The notes under the pieces: generated by a model
Database searches by the model: none
Seen by the model: the letters and a program-made list of their open reading frames with translations, nothing else
Told to the model about the DNA's origin: nothing
Position numbers and translations under genes: made by a program
DNA from: a bacterium
GTDB lineage: Bacteria; Patescibacteria; CPR2; UBA1875; JAJYID01
NCBI GenBank assembly: GCA_030647205.1
Contig: JAUSJO010000002.1
Span: 248,001 to 312,000, forward strand
DNA: 64,000 nt
Reading direction: 5' to 3'
Shown: piece by piece, positions 32,476 through 40,599 of the stretch
Layout of the letters: each line of letters opens with the position of its first letter
How positions within the stretch are numbered: the first letter of the stretch is position 1

Positions 32476-32504
32476 ATTGTAATATAAATAAACAAAATTG
32501 TCAA
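32476..32504 (-). promoter_or_regulatory. Promoter of MoxR/VWA operon
   Basis: TTGACA, 17 nt, TACAAT on the minus strand. The leader is about 90 nt. Confidence 0.8.
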
Positions 32505-32609
32505 TCATTTCTTATGGTTTAGATGTTTTTGCTGGTTATTTTGGATTAAGCCGCCTTCTAGTTTCAAAAATAGCCTTAGGATTATCTCTTTTCTTTATCA
32601 AAATAACTA

Positions 32610-32638
32610 TTGCCAAGGCTTTCTTATTTATATAAAAT
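32610..32638 (+). promoter_or_regulatory. Promoter of acidic repeat protein
   Basis: TTGCCA, 17 nt, TAAAAT. It is followed by a 5'-UTR hairpin CTGCTC-7 nt-GAGCAG (32663-32681) just before GGAAGGAG. Confidence 0.65.
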
Positions 32639-32694
32639 TGACTGGTAAATACTAATAAATGACTGCTCGGTAAAAGAGCAGGGAAGGAGAAGAC

Positions 32695-32889
32695 ATGACA
32701 GAAGAAATGATCAAATTCATCGGTCCTGATGAAGACGAAGAAGAAACAATGGTAGGCGGCGACGATACTGCTGCTGATGATACAGCAACTGACGACGAAG
32801 ATGCTGCAGGTGACGATGTTGCTGCTGATGATACAGCAACTGACGACGACGCTGAAGAAGACGCAGAAGAAGAAACTGAAGAAGCGTAA
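32695..32889 (+). CDS. Very acidic repetitive small protein
   Basis: A 64-residue protein composed mainly of Asp, Glu, Ala and Thr after a short start MTEEMIKFIGPDEDEEE. It contains a 17-residue repeat (AADDTATDDEDAAGDDV, then AADDTATDDDAEED) encoded by a 51-bp direct repeat at 32770 and 32821. It has a strong promoter, a stable 5' hairpin, an excellent Shine-Dalgarno (GGAAGGAG) and a terminator, so it is probably abundant. The composition suggests an intrinsically disordered protein, perhaps cation or protein binding. No family recognised. Confidence 0.65.
   Translation: MTEEMIKFIGPDEDEEETMVGGDDTAADDTATDDEDAAGDDVAADDTATDDDAEEDAEEETEEA
32770..32870 (+). repeat. 51-bp tandem repeat inside the acidic gene
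   Basis: The segment starting GCTGCTGATGATACAGCAAC occurs at 32770 and again at 32821 with identical bases over its first ~28 nt, then diverges. Confidence 0.75.
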
Positions 32890-32971
32890 TTTTTTCTCAA
32901 AAAAGTTTTAGCTTCTCGGCTCGGATATGAAAAAGATTACTCTTTCATATCGCCCGCTCTACGTTGCTAAT

Positions 32972-33000
32972 AAAAAATGGCCTTCGGGGCCATTTTTTAA
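32972..33000 (+). terminator. Terminator of acidic protein gene
   Basis: AAAAAATGGCC-TTCGG-GGCCATTTTTT hairpin with T run. Confidence 0.9.
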
Positions 33001-33049
33001 TTGGTAGCACATCTCGCATGAAAATGTCTTTTCTGATAATATTACATAT

Positions 33050-34060
33050 ATGAGAGCTCGAAATATTTTTTTCATCGTAACTACACTTATATTTTTAGCG
33101 TTAGTTGCTTTAGGTTTTAAGGAAATAAGGATGGTTTTCGGTTTCCTGAAAGAGGGGAAGTGGTACTTTCTGATCTTAGCCTTTATTTTGCAAATTCTAT
33201 ATTTTTCTTTCCAGTCGGAAATCAGGAGATCTTTATATAGTATTCTAGGGATTCATGAGAAGTTTTGGGATATGTTGAAAATGACATTTTCAGCAATGTT
33301 CTTAGGCACCGCTATCCCATCATTGCACATGTCGGCAATGGCTCTCTTTATGAGTGAGGCAAAAGCTAAAAAATATAGCCAGTCGAAGGCGCTTGTAGCA
33401 AGTTTGACCTTTATTCTTTTTGATTTCTTGGGGTTTTTCTTCTTTCTCATTTTGGCGCTTGTCTTACTTTTCAAAATAGGAGACCTGAATAAGTTTCAGA
33501 TTTTTGGTGCGGTCTCTCTCGTTGCGATTATCAGTGCCACAGCGGCCGCTTTGGTATATACCCTTAAAAAAGAAAGCCATGTTCACTGGGTTTTGGGGAA
33601 AGTATCAAGGCTTATACCGAAGAAAAAAAGACGTGAGTGGATGCCCCAGACGGAGATAGATCTAATAGCTAAAGAAGCGATAGAGGCAAAGACTTTTTAT
33701 TCAAAGAAAAAATACAATCTTTGGCTTCCTCTTGCCATGTCTCTTTTGACACAGACATCAGGAGCATTAACGCTGATGGCCTGTTTTTTGGCTTTTGGTG
33801 TACCATTCACATTCACTGTAATCATGGTTGTCTACGCGATGGCCATGCTTTTTCAGATGGTCGCCATTACTCCTTACGGGATAGGAACCGCTGAAGTAGC
33901 CTTAACCGTTACTTTGACCAGTGTGGGGATAGATGCAGGAACTTCGATATTGATTATGATGACATTTCGTTTCTTTACCTTTTGGTTACCAATGACCACG
34001 GGGTACATTAGTACCAAAAGACTTAGTTTTATGAGGGGTAAGAAGCTGAACTCGCTTTAG
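33050..34060 (+). CDS. Flippase-like / LPG-synthase-TM family membrane protein
   Basis: A 336-residue integral membrane protein with about 8 TM helices, matching the lysylphosphatidylglycerol-synthase transmembrane (UPF0104, AglD2-like) family. Landmarks are FFIVTTLIFLALVALGFKEI in the first helix, FSAMFLGTAIPSLHMSAMAL (typical N/SxxxP motif region), FILFDFLGFFFFLILALVLLF and ITPYGIGTAEVALTVTLTSV. Such proteins lack the cytosolic synthase domain and are thought to move lipids or lipid-linked sugars. A GATAAT box lies 9 nt before the ATG, so the mRNA may be leaderless. The 3' end overlaps the convergent GT2 gene by 32 nt. Confidence 0.82.
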   Translation: MRARNIFFIVTTLIFLALVALGFKEIRMVFGFLKEGKWYFLILAFILQILYFSFQSEIRRSLYSILGIHEKFWDMLKMTFSAMFLGTAIPSLHMSAMALFMSEAKAKKYSQSKALVASLTFILFDFLGFFFFLILALVLLFKIGDLNKFQIFGAVSLVAIISATAAALVYTLKKESHVHWVLGKVSRLIPKKKRREWMPQTEIDLIAKEAIEAKTFYSKKKYNLWLPLAMSLLTQTSGALTLMACFLAFGVPFTFTVIMVVYAMAMLFQMVAITPYGIGTAEVALTVTLTSVGIDAGTSILIMMTFRFFTFWLPMTTGYISTKRLSFMRGKKLNSL

Positions 34061-34757
34061 TTTGAGCCTTTATCATTTTTTTGTATCTCTTGCTCAGGTA
34101 GGACATCTTGAAGAGTTGCCAGAAAAATTCATAGAATGGGATTACTCTAAAGATATTAAAGATCATAGAGTAATCTTCCAGTGTTCCCTTGACGAGGCTG
34201 GTTTTTTCTCTTTTACGAATTGCATGGCTTTTCGTCATGACAGAAATAAAGGTTTTTCCTCTTTTTAGGAGAGATTTGTTCATTAAGACCTCAAGACCGT
34301 AGCTAACGTGAGATTTACTCCAAATGTAGGGGTCATCAAGCAAATCTTTTCTCATTCCTCTTTCTCCACTTATGAAGTCGATACCGAAAAGTTTAAAAAG
34401 CAAAAGTGAATTTTCTCTTGTGCTCAAAGTGAAGTCTACTTGACCGGTCAAAACAGGAGAGGCTAAGTTAGTAATATCCGTTGCCACCAGATCTCTTAGG
34501 TCAGCGTCTATCAAGAGCACAACATCATTTTTTGCCAGAGAAATACCTTTTTTGATAGCTTTGGTCTTCCCGATTGACCGGGCATCTTCGTGCACGTTAA
34601 CGCCATATGAGCGGGCAACATCCACTGTATTGTCGGTGCAACCATTACACATAGCTATGACTTCATCTACCAAAGGATGTTTGGTGACGACATCAAGGAC
34701 GCTTCCTATTCTTGGCCCCTCGTTCTTTGCAGCTATTATAACGCTAACTTTATTCAT
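34029..34757 (-). CDS. Glycosyltransferase family 2
   Basis: A 242-residue GT-A enzyme. The N-terminus MNKVSVIIAAKNEGPRIGSV carries the nucleotide-binding strand and VDEVIAMCNGCTDNTVDVA follows. The metal-binding DxD is DVVLLIDADLRDL near residue 84. The sequence recalls glucosyl-3-phosphoglycerate synthase or dolichyl-phosphate-type GT2 enzymes but lacks a C-terminal TM domain. TATAAT lies about 28 nt before the ATG and no clear Shine-Dalgarno is seen. It is placed between a flippase-like gene and a GT4 gene, suggesting membrane glycolipid synthesis. Confidence 0.85.
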   Translation of the reverse strand: MNKVSVIIAAKNEGPRIGSVLDVVTKHPLVDEVIAMCNGCTDNTVDVARSYGVNVHEDARSIGKTKAIKKGISLAKNDVVLLIDADLRDLVATDITNLASPVLTGQVDFTLSTRENSLLLFKLFGIDFISGERGMRKDLLDDPYIWSKSHVSYGLEVLMNKSLLKRGKTFISVMTKSHAIRKREKTSLVKGTLEDYSMIFNIFRVIPFYEFFWQLFKMSYLSKRYKKMIKAQTKASSASYPS

Positions 34758-34822
34758 AAATTGTTTTTAGAAATTTTACTAATTATAGACCCTAAATCGT
34801 AGTATTACAATTTTTTTGCTGT

Positions 34823-34851
34823 TTGGGAAACAGGTAAAAAAGTGGTAAAAT
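34823..34851 (+). promoter_or_regulatory. Promoter of GT4 gene (leaderless)
   Basis: TTGGGA, 17 nt ending TGG, TAAAAT. The -10 ends 7 nt before the ATG at 34859. Confidence 0.75.
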
Positions 34852-34858
34852 GGAATAT

Positions 34859-36193
34859 ATGAGGATAGCTATATTTACGGATACTTATAAGCCGCAAACA
34901 GATGGAATAATAACAAGCATTATTCAGTTTTCTGGTATTTTGGCCGACGAGGGGCACGAGATTATGATTTTTTGCCCTAAATATAAAAAGAATGATGTTG
35001 ATCCCAAGCATAAAAATATTACGATCAAGAGATACTACTCTGTCAGCTTTGTTAACTACAAACATGCCAGGGTAGCCTTGCCGTCTCTCATAACCATGTT
35101 GAAGGACTTAAGGAAGTTTAAACCGGATGTTGTGCATGTCCAGACCCCTCTAATTATTGGTATAGTTTCTCTTTTTGCGGCAAAAATATTGAGGCTAAAA
35201 AATATCCAAACATACCACAGCTATATACCCGACTTCATGGTTTACGTAAAGCCAAAGACTTTGCCTGGAATGCAAAAGTTTATAGGCCAAGTGAGGGGTA
35301 ACGGAAGTATCGGGAGTATAAAAAAAGCATTGAGATCAGAGATAGTAGAAGATAAAGGTAGTAAGTTCATTGGCTTTAAGTTGGTTGATAAGATCGGTGA
35401 CCTTTCAGAAGAAGTCAGTAAAGGCGATCAGAAGATGGCGGACAAAATTGCATGGGAGTTGACCAGAAAAGTTTACAATAGGGCGAATCTTGTTCTGACG
35501 CCAACCAATGCACTGAAAAAGGAAATAGAGAAGCATGGGGTTAAAAAGAGGATTGAGGTTTTGAGTAATGGCATAGACCTTGATTATTTTAAAAAGAAAA
35601 ACGATTATGTTCCTCGAAAAAATCTAATTCATGTAGGAAGGATAGGATTTGAGAAAAATGTAGAGGTTGTTATCAAGGCTATCTCTATAGCAGCCAAGGA
35701 TATGCCGGGTATAAAACTGGATATAGTCGGGACCGGGCCTGCGGAGAAAAAACTAAATGAGATTGTTAACGCTTTAGGTGTTAAAAAGAATGTTAGATTT
35801 TTGGGTTTTATACCTAGAGAAAAGCTAAAGGATTTGTACTGTAAATACGATGCATTTATTACTGCCAGTACAATGGAAACTCAAGGTTTGGTGATTTTGG
35901 AGGCTATGTCAGCCGGGCTACCGGCTATTGGCGTAGACAAGCTAGCTGTTCCGGATATGATTAAACACGAGGTAAACGGATATATTTCCAAGCCTTACAA
36001 TGAAAAGGAAATGGCAAAAAATATTTTGAAGTTGTATAGGGATCCGTCAAGACTTCAATCTTTTGGGGAGCAATCTCTAGAACTTGCCAAAAAACATGAT
36101 GTGAAAAAATGTGCCGAAAAGTTACTAGAGTATTATAAAGAATATGCAAAAAGGAGGACTCATGCCAGAGCCAAAGCTGTCAAAGTCAAGTAA
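34859..36193 (+). CDS. Glycosyltransferase family 4, lipid glucosyl/mannosyltransferase-like
   Basis: A 444-residue GT-B enzyme resembling diacylglycerol glucosyltransferases and PimB-type mannosyltransferases. The start MRIAIFTDTYKPQTDGIITS is the family's N-terminal signature. PDVVHVQTPLIIGIVSLFAA follows, then the C-terminal nucleotide-sugar domain with NLIHVGRIGFEKNVEVVIKA, RFLGFIPREKLKDLYCKYDA and the E-x7-E region TMETQGLVILEAMSAGLPAI. A middle insertion (about residues 140-190) rich in charged residues is unusual. An ATG three codons upstream is possible, but 34859 matches both the family and the leaderless promoter. It overlaps the following Nudix gene by 32 nt. Confidence 0.9.
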   Translation: MRIAIFTDTYKPQTDGIITSIIQFSGILADEGHEIMIFCPKYKKNDVDPKHKNITIKRYYSVSFVNYKHARVALPSLITMLKDLRKFKPDVVHVQTPLIIGIVSLFAAKILRLKNIQTYHSYIPDFMVYVKPKTLPGMQKFIGQVRGNGSIGSIKKALRSEIVEDKGSKFIGFKLVDKIGDLSEEVSKGDQKMADKIAWELTRKVYNRANLVLTPTNALKKEIEKHGVKKRIEVLSNGIDLDYFKKKNDYVPRKNLIHVGRIGFEKNVEVVIKAISIAAKDMPGIKLDIVGTGPAEKKLNEIVNALGVKKNVRFLGFIPREKLKDLYCKYDAFITASTMETQGLVILEAMSAGLPAIGVDKLAVPDMIKHEVNGYISKPYNEKEMAKNILKLYRDPSRLQSFGEQSLELAKKHDVKKCAEKLLEYYKEYAKRRTHARAKAVKVK

Positions 36194-36590
36194 TGGTGAA
36201 CCGATGCACTTTTCAGTGGGCGCGCTTATTGAAAAAGATGGAAAGTATTTGCTTATCGAGAGGGCGAAGCCGCCTCTAGGGTTTGCCCTTGTAGCCGGGC
36301 ACGTGGATGAAGGCGAAGAACCGGAGGTTGCTTTGAAAAGAGAAGTAAAAGAAGAGAGCGGGCTTGATCTCGAGAGCTTCGAACTGATAACCGAAGGGGA
36401 GCTGGATGATACTTGCCGAAGAGGAATAGCCGTACATTATTGGCACCTATATAAGTGCGAAGTGAGCGGCGAGATAGTCCACAATGATGAAGAAACGTTG
36501 TCTATTGGTTGGTATACGAAAGAAGAAATGCAGGATTTAGACTTTGAGCCAGCCTGTGACTTTTGGCTTAAAAAATTAAAACTAATTTAG
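36162..36590 (+). CDS. Nudix hydrolase
   Basis: A 142-residue Nudix protein with the box GHVDEGEEPEVALKREVKEE-SG at about residues 43-65 (all catalytic Glu present). It is probably a nucleotide-pool or sugar-nucleotide pyrophosphatase. The start at 36162 has AAGGAGG 4-5 nt upstream and lies inside the 3' end of the GT4 gene, so translation is coupled. It is followed by a MazG-like gene and a second Nudix gene, forming a housecleaning cluster (36162-37433). Confidence 0.88.
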   Translation: MPEPKLSKSSNGEPMHFSVGALIEKDGKYLLIERAKPPLGFALVAGHVDEGEEPEVALKREVKEESGLDLESFELITEGELDDTCRRGIAVHYWHLYKCEVSGEIVHNDEETLSIGWYTKEEMQDLDFEPACDFWLKKLKLI

Positions 36591-36600
36591 GAAATATATT

Positions 36601-36930
36601 ATGGATTTCAAAGAGTATCAGGAAAAATCTGTAGAAACAGTTGTCGATTTAGGGGAGAGAGACAACCTGATTCATTTTACTTTTGGTCTTGCCGGTGAAG
36701 TGGGTGAAGTGACTGAAAAAATTAAAAAAGTACATCGTGACAAGGGCTTTGAGTTTGACGATGACGACAAAAAATATCTGGAAAAAGAGTTAGGCGATGT
36801 TTTGTGGTATACATCACAGCTTGCGACAGCTTTAAGCCTTTCACTCAATGAAATTGCAGAGAAAAATACGGCGAAACTACAATCTAGAAAAACCCGAGGC
36901 AAACTTCTCGGAAGCGGGGATGATAGATGA
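36601..36930 (+). CDS. MazG-like nucleotide pyrophosphohydrolase
   Basis: A 109-residue all-helical NTP pyrophosphohydrolase of the MazG/iMazG type. The metal-binding ExxE pair lies in GLAGEVGEVTEKIKK near residue 29, and the second acidic set in LEKELGDVLWYTSQLA near 61 (ExxD). It is predicted to hydrolyse non-canonical dNTPs. It lies 10 nt after the Nudix stop and its own stop overlaps the next start (ATGA, 36927-36930), so it is in an operon. Confidence 0.9.
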   Translation: MDFKEYQEKSVETVVDLGERDNLIHFTFGLAGEVGEVTEKIKKVHRDKGFEFDDDDKKYLEKELGDVLWYTSQLATALSLSLNEIAEKNTAKLQSRKTRGKLLGSGDDR

Positions 36931-37433
36931 GTAAAATCATTGTTGTCGATGAAAATGATAATGAGATTGGGGTAAAGGAGCGGAGTGAGATCTGCTCGGA
37001 TGATATTTATCGTGTCTCGGGGCTCTGGTTGACTAACAGTAAAGGCGAAATTCTCTTAGCCCAGAGATCATTTAATAAAAAGACAGAGCCGGGGAAATGG
37101 GGACCCGCTGTTAATGGAACCGTAGAAGAAGGCGAAACTTATGAGACCAACATAGAAAAAGAGATTGAAGAGGAAATTGGTTTAACGGGACTTGAGCTTC
37201 AAAAAAGCCCCAAGCATTTTAGGGATAAAGTGACCAGAAAATATTTTACTCAGTTATTTTTAGGAACTTGCGATGTGCCGGCTGAACAAATGAAAATTCA
37301 AAAAGAAGAGGTTGAACAAGTAAAGTGGTTTTCGAAAGAAGAAATAAGGGAAAGTTTCCAAAAAAATCCTGACGAATTTTGCTCGAGTATGAGGGCGAGA
37401 TTTAAAGAGATGGGAGTTTTAGATAAAAGCTAA
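36927..37433 (+). CDS. Nudix hydrolase, isopentenyl-diphosphate-isomerase-like
   Basis: A 168-residue Nudix protein beginning SKIIVVDENDNEIGVKERSE. It contains RVSGLWLTNSKGEILLAQRS, the usual lead-in of the IDI-like Nudix branch. The Nudix box is GTVEEGETYETNIEKEIEEE-IG, with Lys in place of the usual Arg of REUxEE. True isomerase is less likely because the Cys of the IDI active site is not evident. YfcD-like hydrolase is a reasonable alternative. Start codon overlaps the MazG-like stop. Confidence 0.82.
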   Translation: MSKIIVVDENDNEIGVKERSEICSDDIYRVSGLWLTNSKGEILLAQRSFNKKTEPGKWGPAVNGTVEEGETYETNIEKEIEEEIGLTGLELQKSPKHFRDKVTRKYFTQLFLGTCDVPAEQMKIQKEEVEQVKWFSKEEIRESFQKNPDEFCSSMRARFKEMGVLDKS

Positions 37434-37477
37434 CGACATAAGGTGGCTAGAAATGAAGTTTTTATAGAAAGGTAAAA

Positions 37478-38344
37478 ATGAAAGAATTTTCAAACATTTC
37501 AGAAAATAAAGATGTAGCAGAGCAACCTCTAGAGGTTGAGATTAGTTCTGGTGATACAAAGGTTGCTGTTTGCCCAGAAGTGGGAGGGATGGTTACCCGT
37601 TTTTCCATCGGAAATCAGGAAATATTATACTTTGATCAAGATTCTCTAACAGAGGAAGCAGTTACAGAGAAGAGGAAGCCAAAACTTGGTGTCCCTTTCC
37701 TTTTCCCAATTAGTGGGCCAGACCTTAAAGACGGTATTTTAAGACAACACGGAGGAGCAAGAGAGGTACCTTGGGTTTGGCAGGATCAAAATGAAGATAG
37801 TGTAGAAGTATCATTGAAGCCAAAAAATATTAAAAATGAACAGCTACTCTCTGAATACAGAAAAAAATATGGTAATAATTTTGATTTTACTTCTGATGTA
37901 AAGATTAGCGTTAGCGGAAAATCAATGCAATACAGTATGGAGTTTCAAAACATGGGCGACAAAGATTTGCCAATGTCACCTGGTTTGCACCCATATTTTG
38001 GTGTTGATCATGATAAACAAGGTGAGATAGAAACAAACTTGGGGGATATTGATTTTGGCAGTCGCGACTGGGATGAAGGTGCCGTTATATGCGACAGACC
38101 TGTGGGGGAAGATGCTTGGTTTACGCTTCCAGGTGTCGGCAAGGTTACAATAGAATCAAGCCCTGAGTTCGAGAAATTTGTTGTCTGGTCCAAGAAAAGG
38201 GAGGATAATACTGGTTTAAATGAGAATTATATTTGCATTGAACCGTGGGTAAGCACTCCTGATGAAGAGAGTGGGATAGTGCTGGATCCCATGGAAAAGA
38301 AAAAACTATCTGTTAAATTTAGTATCTCTGAGCTAGAGGGGTAG
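37478..38344 (+). CDS. Aldose 1-epimerase family protein
   Basis: A 288-residue galactose-mutarotase-like protein. It shows VAVCPEVGGMVTRFSIGNQEI (N-terminal beta strand with Gly), VPFLFPISGPDLKDGIL, QHGGAREVPW, and the catalytic His region MSPGLHPYFGV. YICIEPWVS carries the catalytic Glu position. It is likely a D-hexose-6-phosphate or aldose epimerase. An extra hydrophilic N-terminus (about 17 residues) precedes the domain. AAAGG lies 7 nt before the ATG. With the GalT-like gene it hints at hexose handling. Confidence 0.85.
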   Translation: MKEFSNISENKDVAEQPLEVEISSGDTKVAVCPEVGGMVTRFSIGNQEILYFDQDSLTEEAVTEKRKPKLGVPFLFPISGPDLKDGILRQHGGAREVPWVWQDQNEDSVEVSLKPKNIKNEQLLSEYRKKYGNNFDFTSDVKISVSGKSMQYSMEFQNMGDKDLPMSPGLHPYFGVDHDKQGEIETNLGDIDFGSRDWDEGAVICDRPVGEDAWFTLPGVGKVTIESSPEFEKFVVWSKKREDNTGLNENYICIEPWVSTPDEESGIVLDPMEKKKLSVKFSISELEG

Positions 38345-38351
38345 AGAATCT

Positions 38352-38810
38352 TTATTTAGTTTTTTCTCTTAAGTCTCTTGAGATATCTCTGCTGATGTCT
38401 TTTCTTTTTATTTGGTCGCGTTTGTCGTGGAGTTTTTTGCCTTTGCCAAGACCGACTTCTACTTTTACAAATCCGCGTTTTAGATAAATCTTAGTTGGGA
38501 TAAGTGTCAGCCCTTGAGTCTTCGCCTTGCCGATGAGAGAACTAATTTCAGATTTTTTAAGCAGCAGTTTTCGTGAACGGGTTGGCTCTTGCTCGATATT
38601 CGCCGCATTTTTATATGGTGAAATATGGGCATTTGTTAAAAACACTTCCTCACCTTTAACGGTGGCAAATGCTTCTTTTATCGAAACCTGTCCTGCTTTG
38701 GCTGACTTTACCTCAGGACCGGTCAGAACTATGCCGGCCTCAAATGTCTCCAGTATTTCGTAGTCAAACCGGGCTTTTTTGTTTGTTGCTATCACTTTCA
38801 TATTCGCCAT
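38352..38810 (-). CDS. smpB: SsrA-binding protein
   Basis: The tmRNA partner in trans-translation. The 152-residue product has the SmpB OB-fold core: TNKKARFDYEILETFEAGIVL, then TGPEVKSAKAGQVSIKEAFA, NAHISPYKNA, and PTKIYLKRGFVKVEVGLGKG. The tail is Lys/Arg-rich (KLHDKRDQIKRKDISRDISR). The ATG is 6 nt after TATAAT (38817-38822), and its -10 overlaps that of the divergent argS, so both messages are probably leaderless. The tmRNA itself is at 22809. Confidence 0.96.
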   Translation of the reverse strand: MANMKVIATNKKARFDYEILETFEAGIVLTGPEVKSAKAGQVSIKEAFATVKGEEVFLTNAHISPYKNAANIEQEPTRSRKLLLKKSEISSLIGKAKTQGLTLIPTKIYLKRGFVKVEVGLGKGKKLHDKRDQIKRKDISRDISRDLREKTK

Positions 38811-38816
38811 TCTTAC

Positions 38817-38824
38817 ATTATACT
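38817..38824. promoter_or_regulatory. Overlapping divergent -10 boxes of smpB and argS
   Basis: TATAAT on the minus strand (38817-38822) and TATACT on the plus strand (38819-38824) share bases in the 23-bp gap between the two start codons. Confidence 0.65.
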
Positions 38825-38833
38825 ATATGGGTG

Positions 38834-40564
38834 ATGAATGAAGAATTGAAAAAAGCTATTTGTGAGGCGGTAAAAGCACAGCAGGAAGGTTGCAAGTGCG
38901 ATTTCTCTATTCCGGAAGTTGAGCTCGAGCATCCATCAAATAATAAATTCGGCGATCTTTCTACAAATATTGCTATGAAAATCGGCAAGCAGCAAGGTGA
39001 AAATCCCTTCACGATTGCTGAGAATTTAGTGAAGCAGTTTGATTCTGGTCTGGGCCAGAATGACGTAAAAGGTATGATTAAGAAGATTGAGGCGGTAAAG
39101 CCGGGATTTATAAACTTTTATCTAAGCAATGATTTTTTTGCAGCAAATATTAAAGAAATTCTGGCCAAGAAAGATAGTTTCGGGAAAAGCGATATTGGGA
39201 AAGACCAAGTAGTGGTTCTTGACTATTCTCATCCCAACATTGCAAAGCCGATTGGTGTGCATCACCTGATAACCACTCTTATCGGCGAGTCTATCAAGAG
39301 AACTTACGGATTTATTGGGGCTAAGACGATTGCTGATAATTTTCTTGGCGACTGGGGGACGCAGTTTGGTAAAACAATCTATGCATTCAAAGAGTGGGGC
39401 GATAGAAAAGAGGTTGAAAAAGACCCGATCAATGAACTTTTGAAGCTATATGTGCGGTTTCACGAAGAAGCTGACAAAAGTCCGGAACTTGATGAAAAGG
39501 GCAGGGAAGAGTTCAAGAAACTAGAAGAAGGGGATAAGGAAAATACAGAGCTTTGGAAATGGATGCGCGAAGAAAGTATCAAAGAACTTAAAAGTGTTTA
39601 TAAAAGGCTGGATGTCAGTTTTGACTACTACAATGGTGAAGCTTTTTATAATGATAAAACAGGTCAGATTATTGATGCGCTAGATAAAAAAGGAATTTTA
39701 GAAACTGGTGAGGGCGGTGCGAAGATTGTCGATCTGGAAAAGGACGACCTGAGGATTGCATTAATCCAAAAGGGAGACGGAGCTACGCTTTATCTAACGA
39801 GAGACTTGGCGGCGATAAAGTATAGAACAGAGAACTTTAAACCGACTCAGATACTGTATGTTGTTGAAAATGCTCAAGGGCTGCACCTGGCACAGGCATT
39901 TAAGATCGCTGAGATGGCAGATCTAAAAAATGACACGGAGCTTGTCCATGTGAAGTTTGGTTCGATGAGATTTCCTGAAGGGAGGATGAGTACTCGAAAG
40001 GGCAAGGTTGTCTTCTTGTGGGATGTTTTAGAGAAGGCAAAAGAAAAAGCATTGAAAATAGTTGAGGAAAAGAACCCTGATCTGGAAAATAAAGCAGAGG
40101 TTGCCGAGATAGTCGGTGTCGGAGCGGTAAAGTATGCCATCCTTTCACACAACCGCGTAACAGACATTTCGTTTACTTGGGAGAAGATTCTCTCACTTGA
40201 TGGAAACAGCGCGCCATACCTCATGTATACATATGCAAGGGCGAAGTCTATATTGAGAAAGGCTGGGGAAGCTCCAAAAGATTTCAAAATTCAGAGCCTT
40301 GAAAAAGAAGAGGAAAGTCTTTTGAAAAAGATTTACCAGTTTTCAGAGATCGTTGAAGTGGCTGCTAGAGAGTATGCGCCAAGCCACATAGCCACATATG
40401 CGTATGAACTGGCTCAGGACTTTAACACTTTTTACAATAAAGTGCCGGTTCTGAATGCGGACAAAGATTTAAAAGAATTTCGGTTAGCACTTGTCTCGGC
40501 GACATCTCAAATAATAAAAAACAGCATGAATCTTTTAAGTATTGACCTACCTAAGAAGATGTAA
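38834..40564 (+). CDS. argS: Arginyl-tRNA synthetase
   Basis: Class I synthetase charging tRNA-Arg, 576 residues. The N-terminal Add-1 domain is present. The HIGH-like signature YSHPNIAKPIGVHHL and FLGDWGTQFGK are found near residue 130, and the KMSKS-equivalent MRFPEGRMSTRKGKVV near 378. The C-terminal DALR anticodon-binding domain includes HIATYAYELAQDFNTFYNK. The ATG at 38834 begins the conserved NEELKKAICEAVKAQ and lies 9 nt after TATACT. An upstream extension in frame would run into smpB on the other strand. Confidence 0.96.
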   Translation: MNEELKKAICEAVKAQQEGCKCDFSIPEVELEHPSNNKFGDLSTNIAMKIGKQQGENPFTIAENLVKQFDSGLGQNDVKGMIKKIEAVKPGFINFYLSNDFFAANIKEILAKKDSFGKSDIGKDQVVVLDYSHPNIAKPIGVHHLITTLIGESIKRTYGFIGAKTIADNFLGDWGTQFGKTIYAFKEWGDRKEVEKDPINELLKLYVRFHEEADKSPELDEKGREEFKKLEEGDKENTELWKWMREESIKELKSVYKRLDVSFDYYNGEAFYNDKTGQIIDALDKKGILETGEGGAKIVDLEKDDLRIALIQKGDGATLYLTRDLAAIKYRTENFKPTQILYVVENAQGLHLAQAFKIAEMADLKNDTELVHVKFGSMRFPEGRMSTRKGKVVFLWDVLEKAKEKALKIVEEKNPDLENKAEVAEIVGVGAVKYAILSHNRVTDISFTWEKILSLDGNSAPYLMYTYARAKSILRKAGEAPKDFKIQSLEKEEESLLKKIYQFSEIVEVAAREYAPSHIATYAYELAQDFNTFYNKVPVLNADKDLKEFRLALVSATSQIIKNSMNLLSIDLPKKM

Positions 40565-40599
40565 GATAATTCTAGGCTCATACTTAAAACATAAGTGTA

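Noticed and set aside
32652..32900. Minus-strand Ser/Ala-rich frame of 82 codons
   Set aside because: It is the antisense shadow of the repetitive acidic gene, whose promoter, ribosome-binding site and terminator all point to the plus strand.
36927..37433. True isopentenyl-diphosphate isomerase
   Set aside because: The active-site Cys and the full IDI motifs are not seen. Only the Nudix branch similarity is supported.
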